The notes beneath the pieces are model-generated. The model did not search any database and had not been told where the DNA came from. It worked only from the letters and a program-made list of their open reading frames with translations. DNA of 64,000 nt from Prunella strophiata (lineage: Eukaryota; Chordata; Aves; Passeriformes; Prunellidae): contig JAZBQD010000013.1 in the NCBI GenBank assembly GCA_036583965.1, forward strand, positions 11,617,848 through 11,681,847. The letters are read 5' to 3'. A program made the translations under genes and the position numbers. Each line of letters begins with the position of its first letter. The stretch's first letter is position 1. This document shows, in pieces, positions 52,101 to 63,000 of the stretch.

Positions 52101-54515
52101 TTGCAAGGTAGGAGGCTCCTCAGCTAACACAAGTGAAAGTGACTTTATCAAGCTCTGCAGCTCAGCCTTGGCAATACTATATAAGGACCTGTTTGCCACA
52201 TCTTCAAAATCTCCGAAAGAAAATACTTATTAAAAAGTTGTGAATATTACAAGCTGTTCCCTGAGCATTTCATCACTCAAAGAACTGTTCTGAGCATGTA
52301 GAATCTTGCAGATAAGATTGTCTATGTTTAGTGAGGTAGTCCAATGTCACTGAGCAAGAATCAGCCTATTAAATGAAGTGAAAAAAATGTATTTATAAAA
52401 TGTCAACAGTAGTAATACCTTAATTACTTCATTTGTATAAAGAAAAACCAAATTGCTGCTATTTCAAGAAGGGCTACCAAAACACAAACATTTCTGTAAG
52501 GTGCTCTCCTGATGAAGAACATAGCTTAAAACTTTGATAAAGAGGCAGTTTTGTGATCACTGCACGTTATGTAAATAATTCCTGATTTAAAGATACAAAA
52601 CCAGAATGCCATGTTTAATATCATGTCATGTATCCATGCCAACCTGGCTCTCTCTCTCCTTCCATTTTAGCTTTGGTACAAAGAAACAAAACAAAAAAAG
52701 AAAAAAAAAATATTCTAAAACATGTCGAAGCAACCTGCTCTGTTTCCCCTGAGAAACATAATGGTAGAATCCCAAATAATGAGAAGCTTTTTGATTTTCA
52801 GGTCTGTGAGTTACACATTGTAACCCTGCATGCCTGAAGTGCTTATTTAAAAACCATAATCAATTACAGTATCATAAGTTGGTCCAAACCAAACACCACA
52901 ATCAAGCAGGCACTGCTGTTCCCAAGCCCTTCAGACCCTGGGTGTTAATGCCTGCCTGGGACACAAACACCACTCAGCAACTTCTGCTCTTCTACTGGAA
53001 AGGTTTTTGGGGAATACCTGCCACCTGAACTGTACTGGAAGCCATTTATAACATCACACAAATCCTGGAGTTGTAGAGACAAGAGAGCTTTGCCCTGCAA
53101 ATTCTCTGCCTGTCTAAACCATGAGTTATTATTGACCTGAATTTCACATCTCCCTTTGCAGCCTCTCAGAGCAGAGGTGTAAGGGCTGCTGAGCCCCATC
53201 CCACCCAACAGGATTCTCTGGAGAGCCACGTGGGTTCTGCTCCTCTCACAGCTTTTGTCTCCAGAAGGCAACCTGGGTAACAGTAAAAAAAAAAAAAAAA
53301 AAACCAAAAAACTCAACCAACCCAACCCCTTCTGGTCCTCTCCAAGTCACCATCCAATCAGAGCAAAACCCTAATTAATGAGCTCACTCATCCTTCCATG
53401 CCCTAACCTCAAGACTAGCAGTTAATTTGGCATTCACACGTACAAAGGTGTTCTCACAAAAATCATAAGTTAACTCCAATCCTGGAAAAGTCATTCCCAG
53501 TTTACCAGGGCTGGTTACCACTAAACCTCAAAGCTTTCAAGGACACGAGGGACACTTCAGGGCACTGTGGGTTCAACTCTGCCTCAATACTTTTTAATAA
53601 CTGTTCTACAAAATTTACAGCTGCCATGTTACACAGTGTGCAAATGTGAAATTCAGAAGTTCTGAGAATATTAAAAGACTTAACAAAGCAGTAATTTGGC
53701 ATGAAATCAGCATTCAGACTAAAAGGCTAGAGCTGCTAATTTGGCCAGTAGTAAAAATTTTTCAGAAGTAAAAACTCAAAGAAATAAGAGCAGCATGTGA
53801 GCAGCAGGATCCTTAGTTTTAGCCTGGGAGGCAGCTCCAGGTGTGTCTCAAAGCACCATTACCTACATCCATGACCTGCCTCATTGGCTTTTAGAGTAGT
53901 TCTCAGCCAGCCTGGAAACCAGAGTAGTCTGGACAAAAAGACAAACTGCCCACATTTTATTTCTAAATATTAAGATTGCATACAAATATAACATCTCATG
54001 GCTGTGAGGGAGATACAGAATACCAATTCAAATGTCACGCTGTTACACAATTTCAATTCCTGCTTTACAACATCAACTACAGATTTTCATTATGGGGGAG
54101 GGCAGCTTAAAAAACATTAATGTATGTTTTTAAGTAATTTTAATCCAGACACAACCTTGGTAGTCTAAAGCCAAATAGTCAACCACTGAGTTAATTCCCT
54201 AACTTCACACTGTGCCGTTTGATCACACTAAATTTTTTTTTACTTACTCTGGAGTTACCTAACAGATCAATTCAAGGGGTTTTTTTAAGCATTTACAAAA
54301 TTTGCCACATGTCTAGCAGGTATCAAACACATAGAACCAACCTATGAGTACCTGAAAGAAAGTACAAGAGTTCTAATTTATACCATCAAATGCAGTGTGG
54401 AACCTGATCAACTAAAAATAAAAAAGAAACAACCTAAAAAAAAACCAAAGAAAAACCCAAAAGGCCTCTTCCCCATCAGACTGTAGGGGCATTTCCACGT
54501 TAAACTATTACTCAC
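49129..54515 (-). other. SBNO1: SBNO1 5' intron
   Basis: Intron between the noncoding first exon(s) and coding exon 1. No coding exon is recognisable. It has an A-rich run at 53,286-53,303 and several short A/T runs. Short ORFs here have no recognisable domain. Confidence 0.65.
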
Positions 54516-54730
54516 CCTAGCAACCTCTGTTTGAGGTGCGCTCGTTAAGAGTCCCTGGACTTTGAGGCCGTGTCTGTCGCCGCGGTTCAGCTCCCCGGGA
54601 GCAGCGGGGCCCCGGAGGGCTCGGCAGGGCGGGGAAGCCCCCGGGGGAGGCGACGGGAGAGACACGGGGGGTCGGCGGCTGCGGCCCCGCCACCTTCCTA
54701 CCAACACGTGTTCGCGACATAAACTTCCGG
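54516..54730 (-). other. SBNO1: Candidate alternative SBNO1 noncoding first exon
   Basis: A strong minus-strand donor (GCTAGG|GTGAGTAATAG, exon end 54516) ends a GC-rich stretch. An ETS-type ACTTCCGG motif and a CACGTG E-box lie just upstream near 54,705-54,735. This fits a second SBNO1 promoter downstream of the main one. The 5' boundary is a guess. Confidence 0.4.
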
Positions 54731-56450
54731 GTTGGGCCAGAATCGGCTGCGTAATCCTGTCCCATGCGCGACTTTTTGTTTCCAGACCTTCACCTCTTTA
54801 AAGATCCCTCCAAGAGCACCGCGATCCCGGGGAAGGGCGGGAGGGCTCCGTCTCACGGCGGCTTTCGGAGCCGCTCCGGCACCATAAATCAAACACCCCC
54901 ATCCCCCCCGCCTCGTCTCTCCGTTTCGAACCTCAACAATCGGCAGCCGCGGAAAGAGCGCACAAAGGCGCGGGCCGGGCCGGGGGCTCTGCCCGCGCAG
55001 GGATGCGGCGGAGGGGGGCGGCCGAGCCCACCGCCGCGCCCGCCCCCGTTAGAGAAGCGTTCCCCCTGAACCGGGGGGCCCCGCCGCCCGCCCCCGCCCG
55101 CCCCCGGGCGCGAAGTTCGCGGGACAACCGGGGCTCCGCCGGGGCGGCGGCGGCGCCCACCCCGCCCGCCGCGCCGCCCCCGGCCCACCGGGACCCCTGC
55201 GGGGGCGGCCGCGCAGCCTTCCGGGGCTGAGGGACCGAGGGAGACGCGGAGCCGCTCCCAGCACAACGGGTCCGACCCGGACACCCCCGCGCCGCCGCCG
55301 CGGGCCCCGGTGAGGAGCTGAGGGGAAGAAACCCCCGGGGCGACCCCACAACGCGGGGAGCGGCCAGAGGCGGCCAAACAGGCGCGGCGCCAGGCGAAAG
55401 AACAGCGCGGGACTTACTCTCTGTCGCGCTCGATCCTCCCGCGGGCTCCTGGAAGTCTCCGCCGCCGGCCCCGCCGCCCGCCGCTTTCTAACTCACAGCC
55501 GCCATCTTTGCCCTCCCTCCCCTCACAGGGGAGGGGGGGCCGGGGGCCGCCCGCACCACGTGACCCGGGCCGCGCCTCCCTCCCCCCGCCGCGCCGCGCG
55601 CGCTCCCCGCCCACGTGACCCCGCCAGCCACCGCCCGCCGCCGGCGCGCGCGCGGCAACCACGTGACCCGCCCCCCGCCCGCGGGCTCCCCGGTCACGTG
55701 GCCGCCGCCGTCTCGCGCCCACCCCCCCCCCCCCCCACCGCCGCCGCCGCCGCCGCCGGTCCTCGGCGCGCGCTCGCCGCCCCCCCGTCACGTGGCATGC
55801 CGCGCCTCAGTTTTTCTCCCCTGCCCTCAGCAACGGGAAGGCAGCAAGTTCCCGGTTCCCTCCCCCTCACAAAAAAAAAAAAACCCGGCGTATCCACCGT
55901 CCTTCAAATAAGCGACGTCCCCGCGGGCGGGCCCCGCCCCCGGGTGGCGGCCGCAGTCGAGCTTTGGCGATCCGGGCCCGGTTCCCGGTAGGGTGGGGGG
56001 AGGGGAAGGCGGAGGCGAACGGCTGCGAGCGGTCACGTGACCTGGGCTCCCGCAAGATGGCGGCTGCCGGCGAGAACTCGGCGGCGCGGCGGTGTTCTCG
56101 CGAGATCTCGCGTTTCTCGCTGCATCACGGGGTGGGGGGGGGCGGGAGGCGCCGTGCGCGCGCCCCCGCCTGAGGCGGCGGTGGCGGGAGCGGCCCCGGA
56201 GCGGCGGGACCGGCCCGGCCCCGCGGTTTCGGCGTGACGGGAAACGCTGCTATCTGAGCTCCTCCCCGCCCGTGCTCCCGCTGGTGAATGCGTCTCACTT
56301 CAGGCGGCCCCCTGATCCCGTCCCGGTTGGCGGCTCCGAGCAGCCCGGTGCGGCCGGTGCCACCCCGCGCTGAGGACGCCGCCACCTCCGCCCCCTCACG
56401 GCGCCGCGGCTCTGCAGAGTTCTGCACAGGAGCTGCCCCAGGAGAACGCG
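54540..56450. promoter_or_regulatory. SBNO1: SBNO1 CpG-island promoter with E-box cluster
   Basis: CpG-dense sequence on both sides of the SBNO1 first exon. Seven CACGTG E-boxes lie at 54705, 55557, 55612, 55660, 55695, 55789 and 56034. The last sits in a 12-bp perfect palindrome (56031-56042) that matches the TFEB/TFE3 CLEAR consensus. Two YY1-type AAGATGGCGGC motifs in opposite orientation (55508-55496 minus; 56055 onward plus) and TCTCGCGAGA at 56096-56105 suggest bidirectional initiation. Confidence 0.8.
55418..55508 (-). other. SBNO1: SBNO1 noncoding first exon
   Basis: The minus strand reads AAGATGGCGGCTGTGAG (a YY1-type initiator element at 55508-55496), then about 80 nt, then donor GACAGAGA|GTAAGTCC (exon end 55418). 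It precedes a 6.3-kb intron to the exon containing the SBNO1 ATG. The ATG inside the YY1 motif is followed within three codons by TGA/TAG-type stops, so it is not the start. The exact TSS is not visible. Confidence 0.7.
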
Positions 56451-56551
56451 GGGGGACATCCCCGCTGCCCTCCCAGGGGACGTGCTGGCAGATGAGTGTT
56501 CCCTTGCGAATATTGTACGAGCTGCTAATGTGAAACTTGCTGCTGCAAAGA
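56055..56551 (+). ncRNA. Candidate first exon of a divergent noncoding transcript
   Basis: It starts at a plus-strand AAGATGGCGGCTG motif in the shared CpG island and runs to a plausible donor (CAAAGA|GTGAGTTA, GT at 56552). A second strong plus-strand donor, CAATAG|GTGAGTAA, lies at 57187. The ORFs inside are GC-driven and resemble nothing known. A divergent SBNO1 antisense RNA exists in mammals. Transcription here is unproven. Confidence 0.3.
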
Positions 56552-59500
56552 GTGAGTTAAAATCTGGAGACCACTCATGCTGGTTTCACATTTGGAGACA
56601 TTTTTTTAGCGCTGGAGGCCCCCAGACTGAGAATACTTGTTAGAAGAGACAATCTTCCAATAAAATGTTTTCCCGGTTGTGTAAGAACATGGAAATTTGT
56701 AAGAACTTTCACACAGAATTGAGGCAGACATAGATGAAGTGTGAGCAATCATGAAATACCTTCAAATGTTCAGTACTACTCATTCAATCTTGTGCAAGCT
56801 TGTTTATTTTATCATTAGACAAATTTAACAGGGATTAATATAACCAATAGAGGATTAGACAGATTAAGGCTAAACTATTTAAAGACAAAGCAACGTTAAT
56901 TAAACTGACTTAAGCAATTCAGATTAATCAGTGATGCTTCAGATGGAGAAGACGACAGAGGTGAGGCCAGAGACCTGAAGAACAATTAAATGGCAGCTTT
57001 TATCTTGGTTATTGCCCCCTGGAAATTTCAGATGAAGGCACGATGAAGTACAGCTCACACGTGCTGAATCGAACTTTAAATCTCAGCAGCTCTGTACGAA
57101 TCGTGACAAGAAAGGGAGGGTTTTGATGTCTTGAGTTGAAAAGGGAGTTACCTGTCAGCGTTTGTGATCATCCTCGACTGCAATAGGTGAGTAATCCTGC
57201 TGGTGGAAATGCTGCTTTCCACTGGCGTGGAATTAGCACAGGCACATTTGTCTGCAGGACTCTGTTTCCATAGAATTTTGGCATGTAATTCACGGATCTC
57301 ACTGCACTTTCTAGTCAGAGATTTTTTTTTTTTTTTTTTTAATCATTGGTAGATACAATTCTGAATGTAATTATATTTATAATCTATGAAATGCAGTTAG
57401 CACCTGGCATTTTACTCTGTGACTTTATAAAATGATACTGCTTAATGTAATACTCAGCAGTTACCCTCAGGGATTGTTTTTACTTGATTTCTAGTGGCTG
57501 AAGCACAATTTGTAGGGATTTCATCTTGTGAACGAGAAATTTGTGTAAATGCTGTAATTTATTTTGCAAATTGCAAATGTGACAGGTGCTGTGTGAGAAC
57601 TCGCTCTCAGGTGGGAACATTTAACAAGCATCTCCTTGGTATATAGGACAGAAAATAAAACCACGAATTCAAAGATAAAGTAAGATTTTTTTTTAAACTG
57701 GATGAAGTGTTCATCTAGACCGGAGAGATTTACCTAGAAGATTTTCTTCCCTTTCTGAGCAAATCAACGCCTCGCTCGTTCTTCCTTCCCTTCCCCCACA
57801 AAACAATTTCACATTTCCGCAGTAAAACGTGGTGCTCCCGGGAGCTGCTCATGCGGCACTACGGGAGAGAATATTTAGGTCACTGGGTTTTAGCGCTGGT
57901 TTAGCGGGAGCCGCGCTGCTCCCCCTGGATTACGGGAGTCGGCAGCGCTCCCTCTCCATGTGCTGTGTCCCGACTCACAGTGAATCAATCACCGGCGGCT
58001 CCAGCCACGCTCCTTTGGGATGGAGCCTTTCACGTTTTAACTTCTCATCTCTGGCTTTTGGCCGCAGCCAGCTGAGGGGTAAAGCCAACGTGTTTTGCTA
58101 ATTCACGGTGTGATCCCAGCGCGCCGGGAGCAGCGGCCAGTTTGAGATGACGTTGTTTTCTTTGTTGCTCTGGGGAAGAGAATTCCTTGGCTTCCTTTGC
58201 CCTCTACTGGTGGCCCGCACGGCTTCGATGCCAACTCAGGTTCCTTTGCTTAACATACAAAAAATCATTATTTAAAATATATACAACCCCCAACAGCTGA
58301 GCCAAACCAGAGTTGAGGGCAGAGCTTTCCCAAGACATTATGAAGAGTGCTCCCTAATACTGCGAGAAGGAAATCATCTTAGTAATTTATTAAGATATTT
58401 TTTTTCCAGTTGCATCCCAACTATGCAATAAATACAGTGCAAACTGGGGTGGAAAAATCAGAGCAGTGTCTGCTCTGGTGCTTTTGCAGAGAGCTTGGAG
58501 TACCTGCCTTGATGGAAGAACACCATGGGGTGGATGTTCATGGACATGATGCCCTGAGGATGTCAGCTGGCTGCAACTTTGAGTTTACAGGAAAATACCC
58601 ATGAGTTTTGGTTGCCTCTGTAAAATTCGTGTGCCTGGTGATTGAAGACCCAGATGTAACAAATGAGCTGGGTTTGTTCTGTCTTCCCCAAAGTGCCTGA
58701 GTGCAGAGCTATCCAGGAAGAGGAGGGGATGGCCTGGAATGCTGTGCTGCCTTCTGAGACTCCTGCAGTCACACTCAATTCCTGCCCTGTGAGCCCCAGC
58801 TGCTGTGGGATGGCTTGGAAAGGACGAGCCCCTGAGTTCTTGCTTAAGATGAGAAGGGTTTTTTTCCTGTTAAGGGAAAGGATGGCTTTCAGCTGTAGCA
58901 CTGACTGGCTGCTTATGTCACTGTGGGAATGCCCAAGAGACAAGCAGCAGCCTGTGGCTACAGATAAGCCTTGGGTGGAAGCCACCCCTGAGCGATAGGC
59001 ACAAGTGGCACCGCCCCAGGTCCTGAGCACTCTCGGGTAGGCCTTGCTGCAGGAGGGGTAGCACAGATAGGAAACAGGAGTCATGCACTGTTGCTCAATG
59101 TAAGTGTTCTGCTTATCATGGAGCACCAAAGTCCTGTGTGGCAATTTCCTGATTTCCACGATGGCATCCACTTGGCATCCATCCAGATCCCCGTCCATGC
59201 ATGTTTTGCTGTATTACTCTTTGCTATTGTACTTTCCTGATTTCAAAGTGTATGTGCTAGTCCTGCTGGCAGCTTCTGACCAGGGAATCGATGCTGAAGG
59301 CAGTTCCAGCTCTCCTGGTGATAATGACTGCTCTGTCATTTGCCTTTGTAATATTTTAGCTGCCCTCGTTATGGAATGGGGATTTACATAAGGTCTTTGA
59401 AGCTTTAGTGCAATGCTGGAGTATTACCTGCTCTCCAGGCAAGCTTGGAAGATGGAACTAATAGACTTAAGTTTGAGCCAGGGAGATCTAAGCTAAATAT

Positions 59501-59560
59501 TGCGTAAAGCAGCCTAATAATTTCGCAGAAGCAGAGTTTTACAATTCCGCCAGGATTAGG
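56552..59560. other. Intergenic region SBNO1-KMT5A
   Basis: No coding exon is supported. It holds a poly-T run near 57,318-57,340, a donor-like GTGAGT at 57187 and a mildly GC-rich patch at 57.8-58.1 kb. ORFs at 58.4-59.4 kb show no recognisable domain. Confidence 0.6.
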
Positions 59561-60079
59561 GGTCCCCTGAATCCTCGCTGCGAGGCGGTGGGGGCCGTGT
59601 GCCCTGCGGAGATGTGTAGGAGGAAGCCGGGAGGTGCCGGTGCTCGGCAGAGCGGACAGGGCGGGGCTGCCCCGGTGCCCCCGCGGGCTCGCGCGCCCGG
59701 AGGGTCCCGGTCCCGCTCCGCGCGCTCCCACGCACGTGGCGCTGCCCGGCCGCGGGAGGGGCGTTCCCCGCCAGGGCCGCCAATCAGAGCGCTGCCTGCC
59801 CTCGGCACGGACCAATCAGCGCCCAGCGAACACACATTTAAACCCTGTTCCAGGGAGTCGCGGCTACCGCGGTGTGACAGGGGGAGGGCGGGTCATGGCC
59901 GCTCGCGCCAATCAGAGGCATGAGCGCGATGATTGGCAGGAAGGCTAAACCAATGGGGTTGCCAAGGGTAACGCGGCGTCTCCCTGCGGAGCGGTTGGCG
60001 GCGGCGGGGACTCCGCGGGGACAGTCGGGGGCCGCCCGGCGCGGGGGCTCCGGGGCGCGGGGCCGCCGCCTCCGCCGCC

Positions 60080-60089
60080 ATGGCCGGAG
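60080..60089 (+). CDS. KMT5A: KMT5A coding exon 1 (10 coding bases)
   Basis: ATGGCCGGAG followed by GTGCGC. The Kozak context is good (GCCGCCATGG). Joined to exon 2 it gives MAGGKNMPKTRA, which aligns with the mammalian N terminus (MARGRKMSKPRA). The donor is weak, so an alternative is translation from the ATG at 60406 in exon 2. Confidence 0.65.
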
Positions 60090-63000
60090 GTGCGCGGGGC
60101 GGAGCGGGCACGAGCGCAGCGGGGCCGGGGCGCGGCGGGGCCGGCGGGGCAGGGCCCGCGCGACGCGGGGCATCTCCGCGGCGCGGAAGCTCCTCCTGGG
60201 AGGTGCGGGGAGCCGGGGCCGGCGGGACTCCTCCCCCGCGCGGTGTGCGCAGCTCGCCGGGAAGGGGCTGGGCCGCCGCGGCTCGCCCTGCCGCATCCAG
60301 CCCTTTAAACATGGCGCAGGCCGCGGCGGCCGGGCGATGACCGCGGGCGGCAGCGCCGGACATGGCTCAGGCGCCGATCTTCCCCCGTTGCTCCTAGGGA
60401 AGAACATGCCCAAGACCAGGGCGGGCGGCGTGGAGAAGGCAAGCCCCGAGAGCGTCCGAGAGGAAGGGCCCTAGCCGCCCCCGGGCCGGCGGGGTAAGCA
60501 GTGCCCGGGCCTGGGCGGGCGGAGCGGGGCGGGCGGCTCCCGGGCTCTCCGGTGCCCTCCGCTGCCCCCGGTGCGGGCGAGCCGGCGTGCGGGCTGCCCC
60601 GGGGAGCCGCGGGGCCCGCGCCTTCGGGAGCCCCCCGAATCATTCAGAAATCGGTGAACTTTAAGTACAGCCGGACTCTTTCCGTGTTTCCCTGTGCCTA
60701 GCAGGCACTAGGCTCGGCATTCCCTCCGTGCCATCTTCCCCGTCCTGTAGTTCTGTCACAGGCAGCTGGCCGGAGGCTGCTTGTCTCTTTGCCTTTCACT
60801 CCTAATGGAAATAGTTGTGGCTATTGCATTAAATCCCGGAGCCCCTCAGCAGCCTTCCGTGTGTTTTGGTGTGCTGAGAAAATCTCTGCTCTCCGGGGTC
60901 TCAAGCCTGGCACAGACAAAGACGTGGCAGCGGCATCTCGGTTGCGCCAAGAGCGCAGCAGGCAGGGAGGGAGCTGAGAATGAAGGGAGGAAGCTGTGCT
61001 GGAAAATTAGTTGTTCGTTTCCTGTTCATGGTGTATTCAAAGCCTGAAGGCTCAGCTGGCAGGTGGACTGCAGTTCACTGCTTTGGGCTTTCTCCCAAAA
61101 TGCCCGTATTTAGACTTCTTACTAAATCTTGAGGACTTTGAAGCTCAGGATTCATTGCTTGCATTTGTTAAAACGTAGTATTTTCAGTAGTATTTCATGC
61201 TTTGAAGCCCCGGGTTTTTAATAAGCAAGTTTTGCCTTTCACAGGCCTTTCAGAAATACTGGAGGTCAGGGAGTGTCTGTCTGATTTGCTTTTTCTCCGG
61301 CTGTTCCATTGTAATCTCAATCTTTAGTAGTTTGTGGACTAAGATTTGAGCCTTTAACTGGTCTGATCTTGTGTGAATTATGTACATAGGAAGTTCATTA
61401 TTCATGACCTCGTTAATTATTAAAATTATCCTATCTGTTCTATTGTGTACTTTGTTTACTTTTTCAGTGTCTGTGACTAAAATGCTTAGGTATTTGTTTA
61501 GTCAGCTATATTTGAGCTATCTTTTTTTAACTACTGGGACCCTTTGTTCCTTGCTTTTCTAAGAAAATGGATGCATATTTTTGTTGTTTTAACTGGCATG
61601 CAATGTCTGAAAATTACTTTTGGTTGAGTCAAACTATAGCCAAGAAAAACTCATTCTGCCCAAGTTGCATCTGTTTGTCCAGACACTGAGATTTCACGGT
61701 TGGAATGTGCCTGACATACCCTGCACAGGCAAACACGGCCAGGTGGCAGGAGGCTGTGAAAGCAAAGGTGACAGGACTCCACTAATCTTTGCTAAATTTG
61801 ACACTGCTCACTGTTGGCATCTTGGAGCCTGAGCCAGCAAAAAAACCCCAGGCTCTGTGGTGTCTGGCCATGCCAGAGGGTTTTGCCTATTTTCCTGACT
61901 TGGCTTTGCATAGACTCTTTAATGGGCCTTTTTTTGCCATAAAAAAACCTTTACACTTTATTTTTATGTCATGTAATGGATAAAATGTGGCAGCGTTTAT
62001 CTCCCGTGCTTTGCTGAGAGGTGTCACTCAAGGCAGGCTGTAAAACTGATTCCTGTGCTGCTCAGTTGAGCGAATAATTTGCTGCAACAACATTTGACAC
62101 CTCAGTGAGAGTAGCTGGGTAGCTCATACCTCTCTGGCTGTGAGAGCTCTGCACTGGGCCTGGGCAATTTTTGCTGCACTGTTCATATTTTTTTTGGCTT
62201 GTGCTCTTTGAGGCTGCCTTCCTCCCCAGGAGCTCAGGCTTGGGGCTTTTTTTTTTAGCACCAAAGTTCATACTGTGAAGCACAAGGGTGGAGGCTGGAG
62301 TTAGCTGTGACTACCCCATCCTGCCACATTTTATTAGTTAAGTTCTCAGAGTGCTCAGCACTGTTTTCACTTAGAAATCTCAATTTCAGTGAGGGTGATG
62401 CTTCAAACAGTGTAATTTGCATCAGCACAATCACCTGTCAGCTTGGTTGCTACTGACAGTTGTGGATGCCAGCTTGAGGTCCCTGGAATCTCTGTGCTGA
62501 ACTGATTTTTTGTGTGGATCTGTTTTAGGAGAATGTGTTTATTGGTCAATCCAAAATCTACAGCTACCTGAATCCCAACAAAGCTCCTGGTGCTCGCCCC
62601 CCACTTCAAGAGGAAAACTCTGTCATGTATCACGAGGTGAAATGTCAGGGCAAAACACTAAAGGAAACCTACAGGAAAGGAGCTGGTAAGATTGAGCTTT
62701 GCTTTGCTTATCTTGGTGAATGTGCTCCCACCCCCCCCCAATTCTAACATTTTCATCAAGAAATAAAAGCAGTGAGGAGGAGCCTGAATTGTGGATGCTG
62801 AGTGCCAGGCTTTACAGGTGTTTCAGTGTACTGACTGGAAATGGGAGTGTTCTGTAAGTTTATGAAGGGGATGAAAACCCATCTGGCTTGTGTTTAAAGG
62901 TGCATTTAACAGCCTTGGTAATTTGTTAAAGCACTTTGATGCAATCACTTTTACAAGCAGGTATTTTGAGTCCCATTATCAGGCTTTCTGGAAACCTGGG

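Larger units (their letters stand above)
59560..60640. promoter_or_regulatory. KMT5A: KMT5A CpG-island promoter with CCAAT cluster
   Basis: CpG-dense region around KMT5A exons 1 and 2. Five CCAAT boxes lie at 59780, 59812, 59908, 59932 (reverse, ATTGG) and 59950. An RFX X-box-like GTTGCCAAGGGTAAC at 59958-59972 follows directly, 8 bp after the start of the last CCAAT. A TTTAAA lies at 59837. The ATG is at 60080, so the promoter is close. NF-Y/RFX control is inferred from motifs only. Confidence 0.75.

Noticed and set aside
59920..60474. 184-codon plus-strand ORF ending in MPKTRAGGVEKASP...
   Set aside because: Most of it is GC-rich promoter and intron translated by chance. Only the last ~22 codons are KMT5A exon 2, and the TAG end results from the frameshift.
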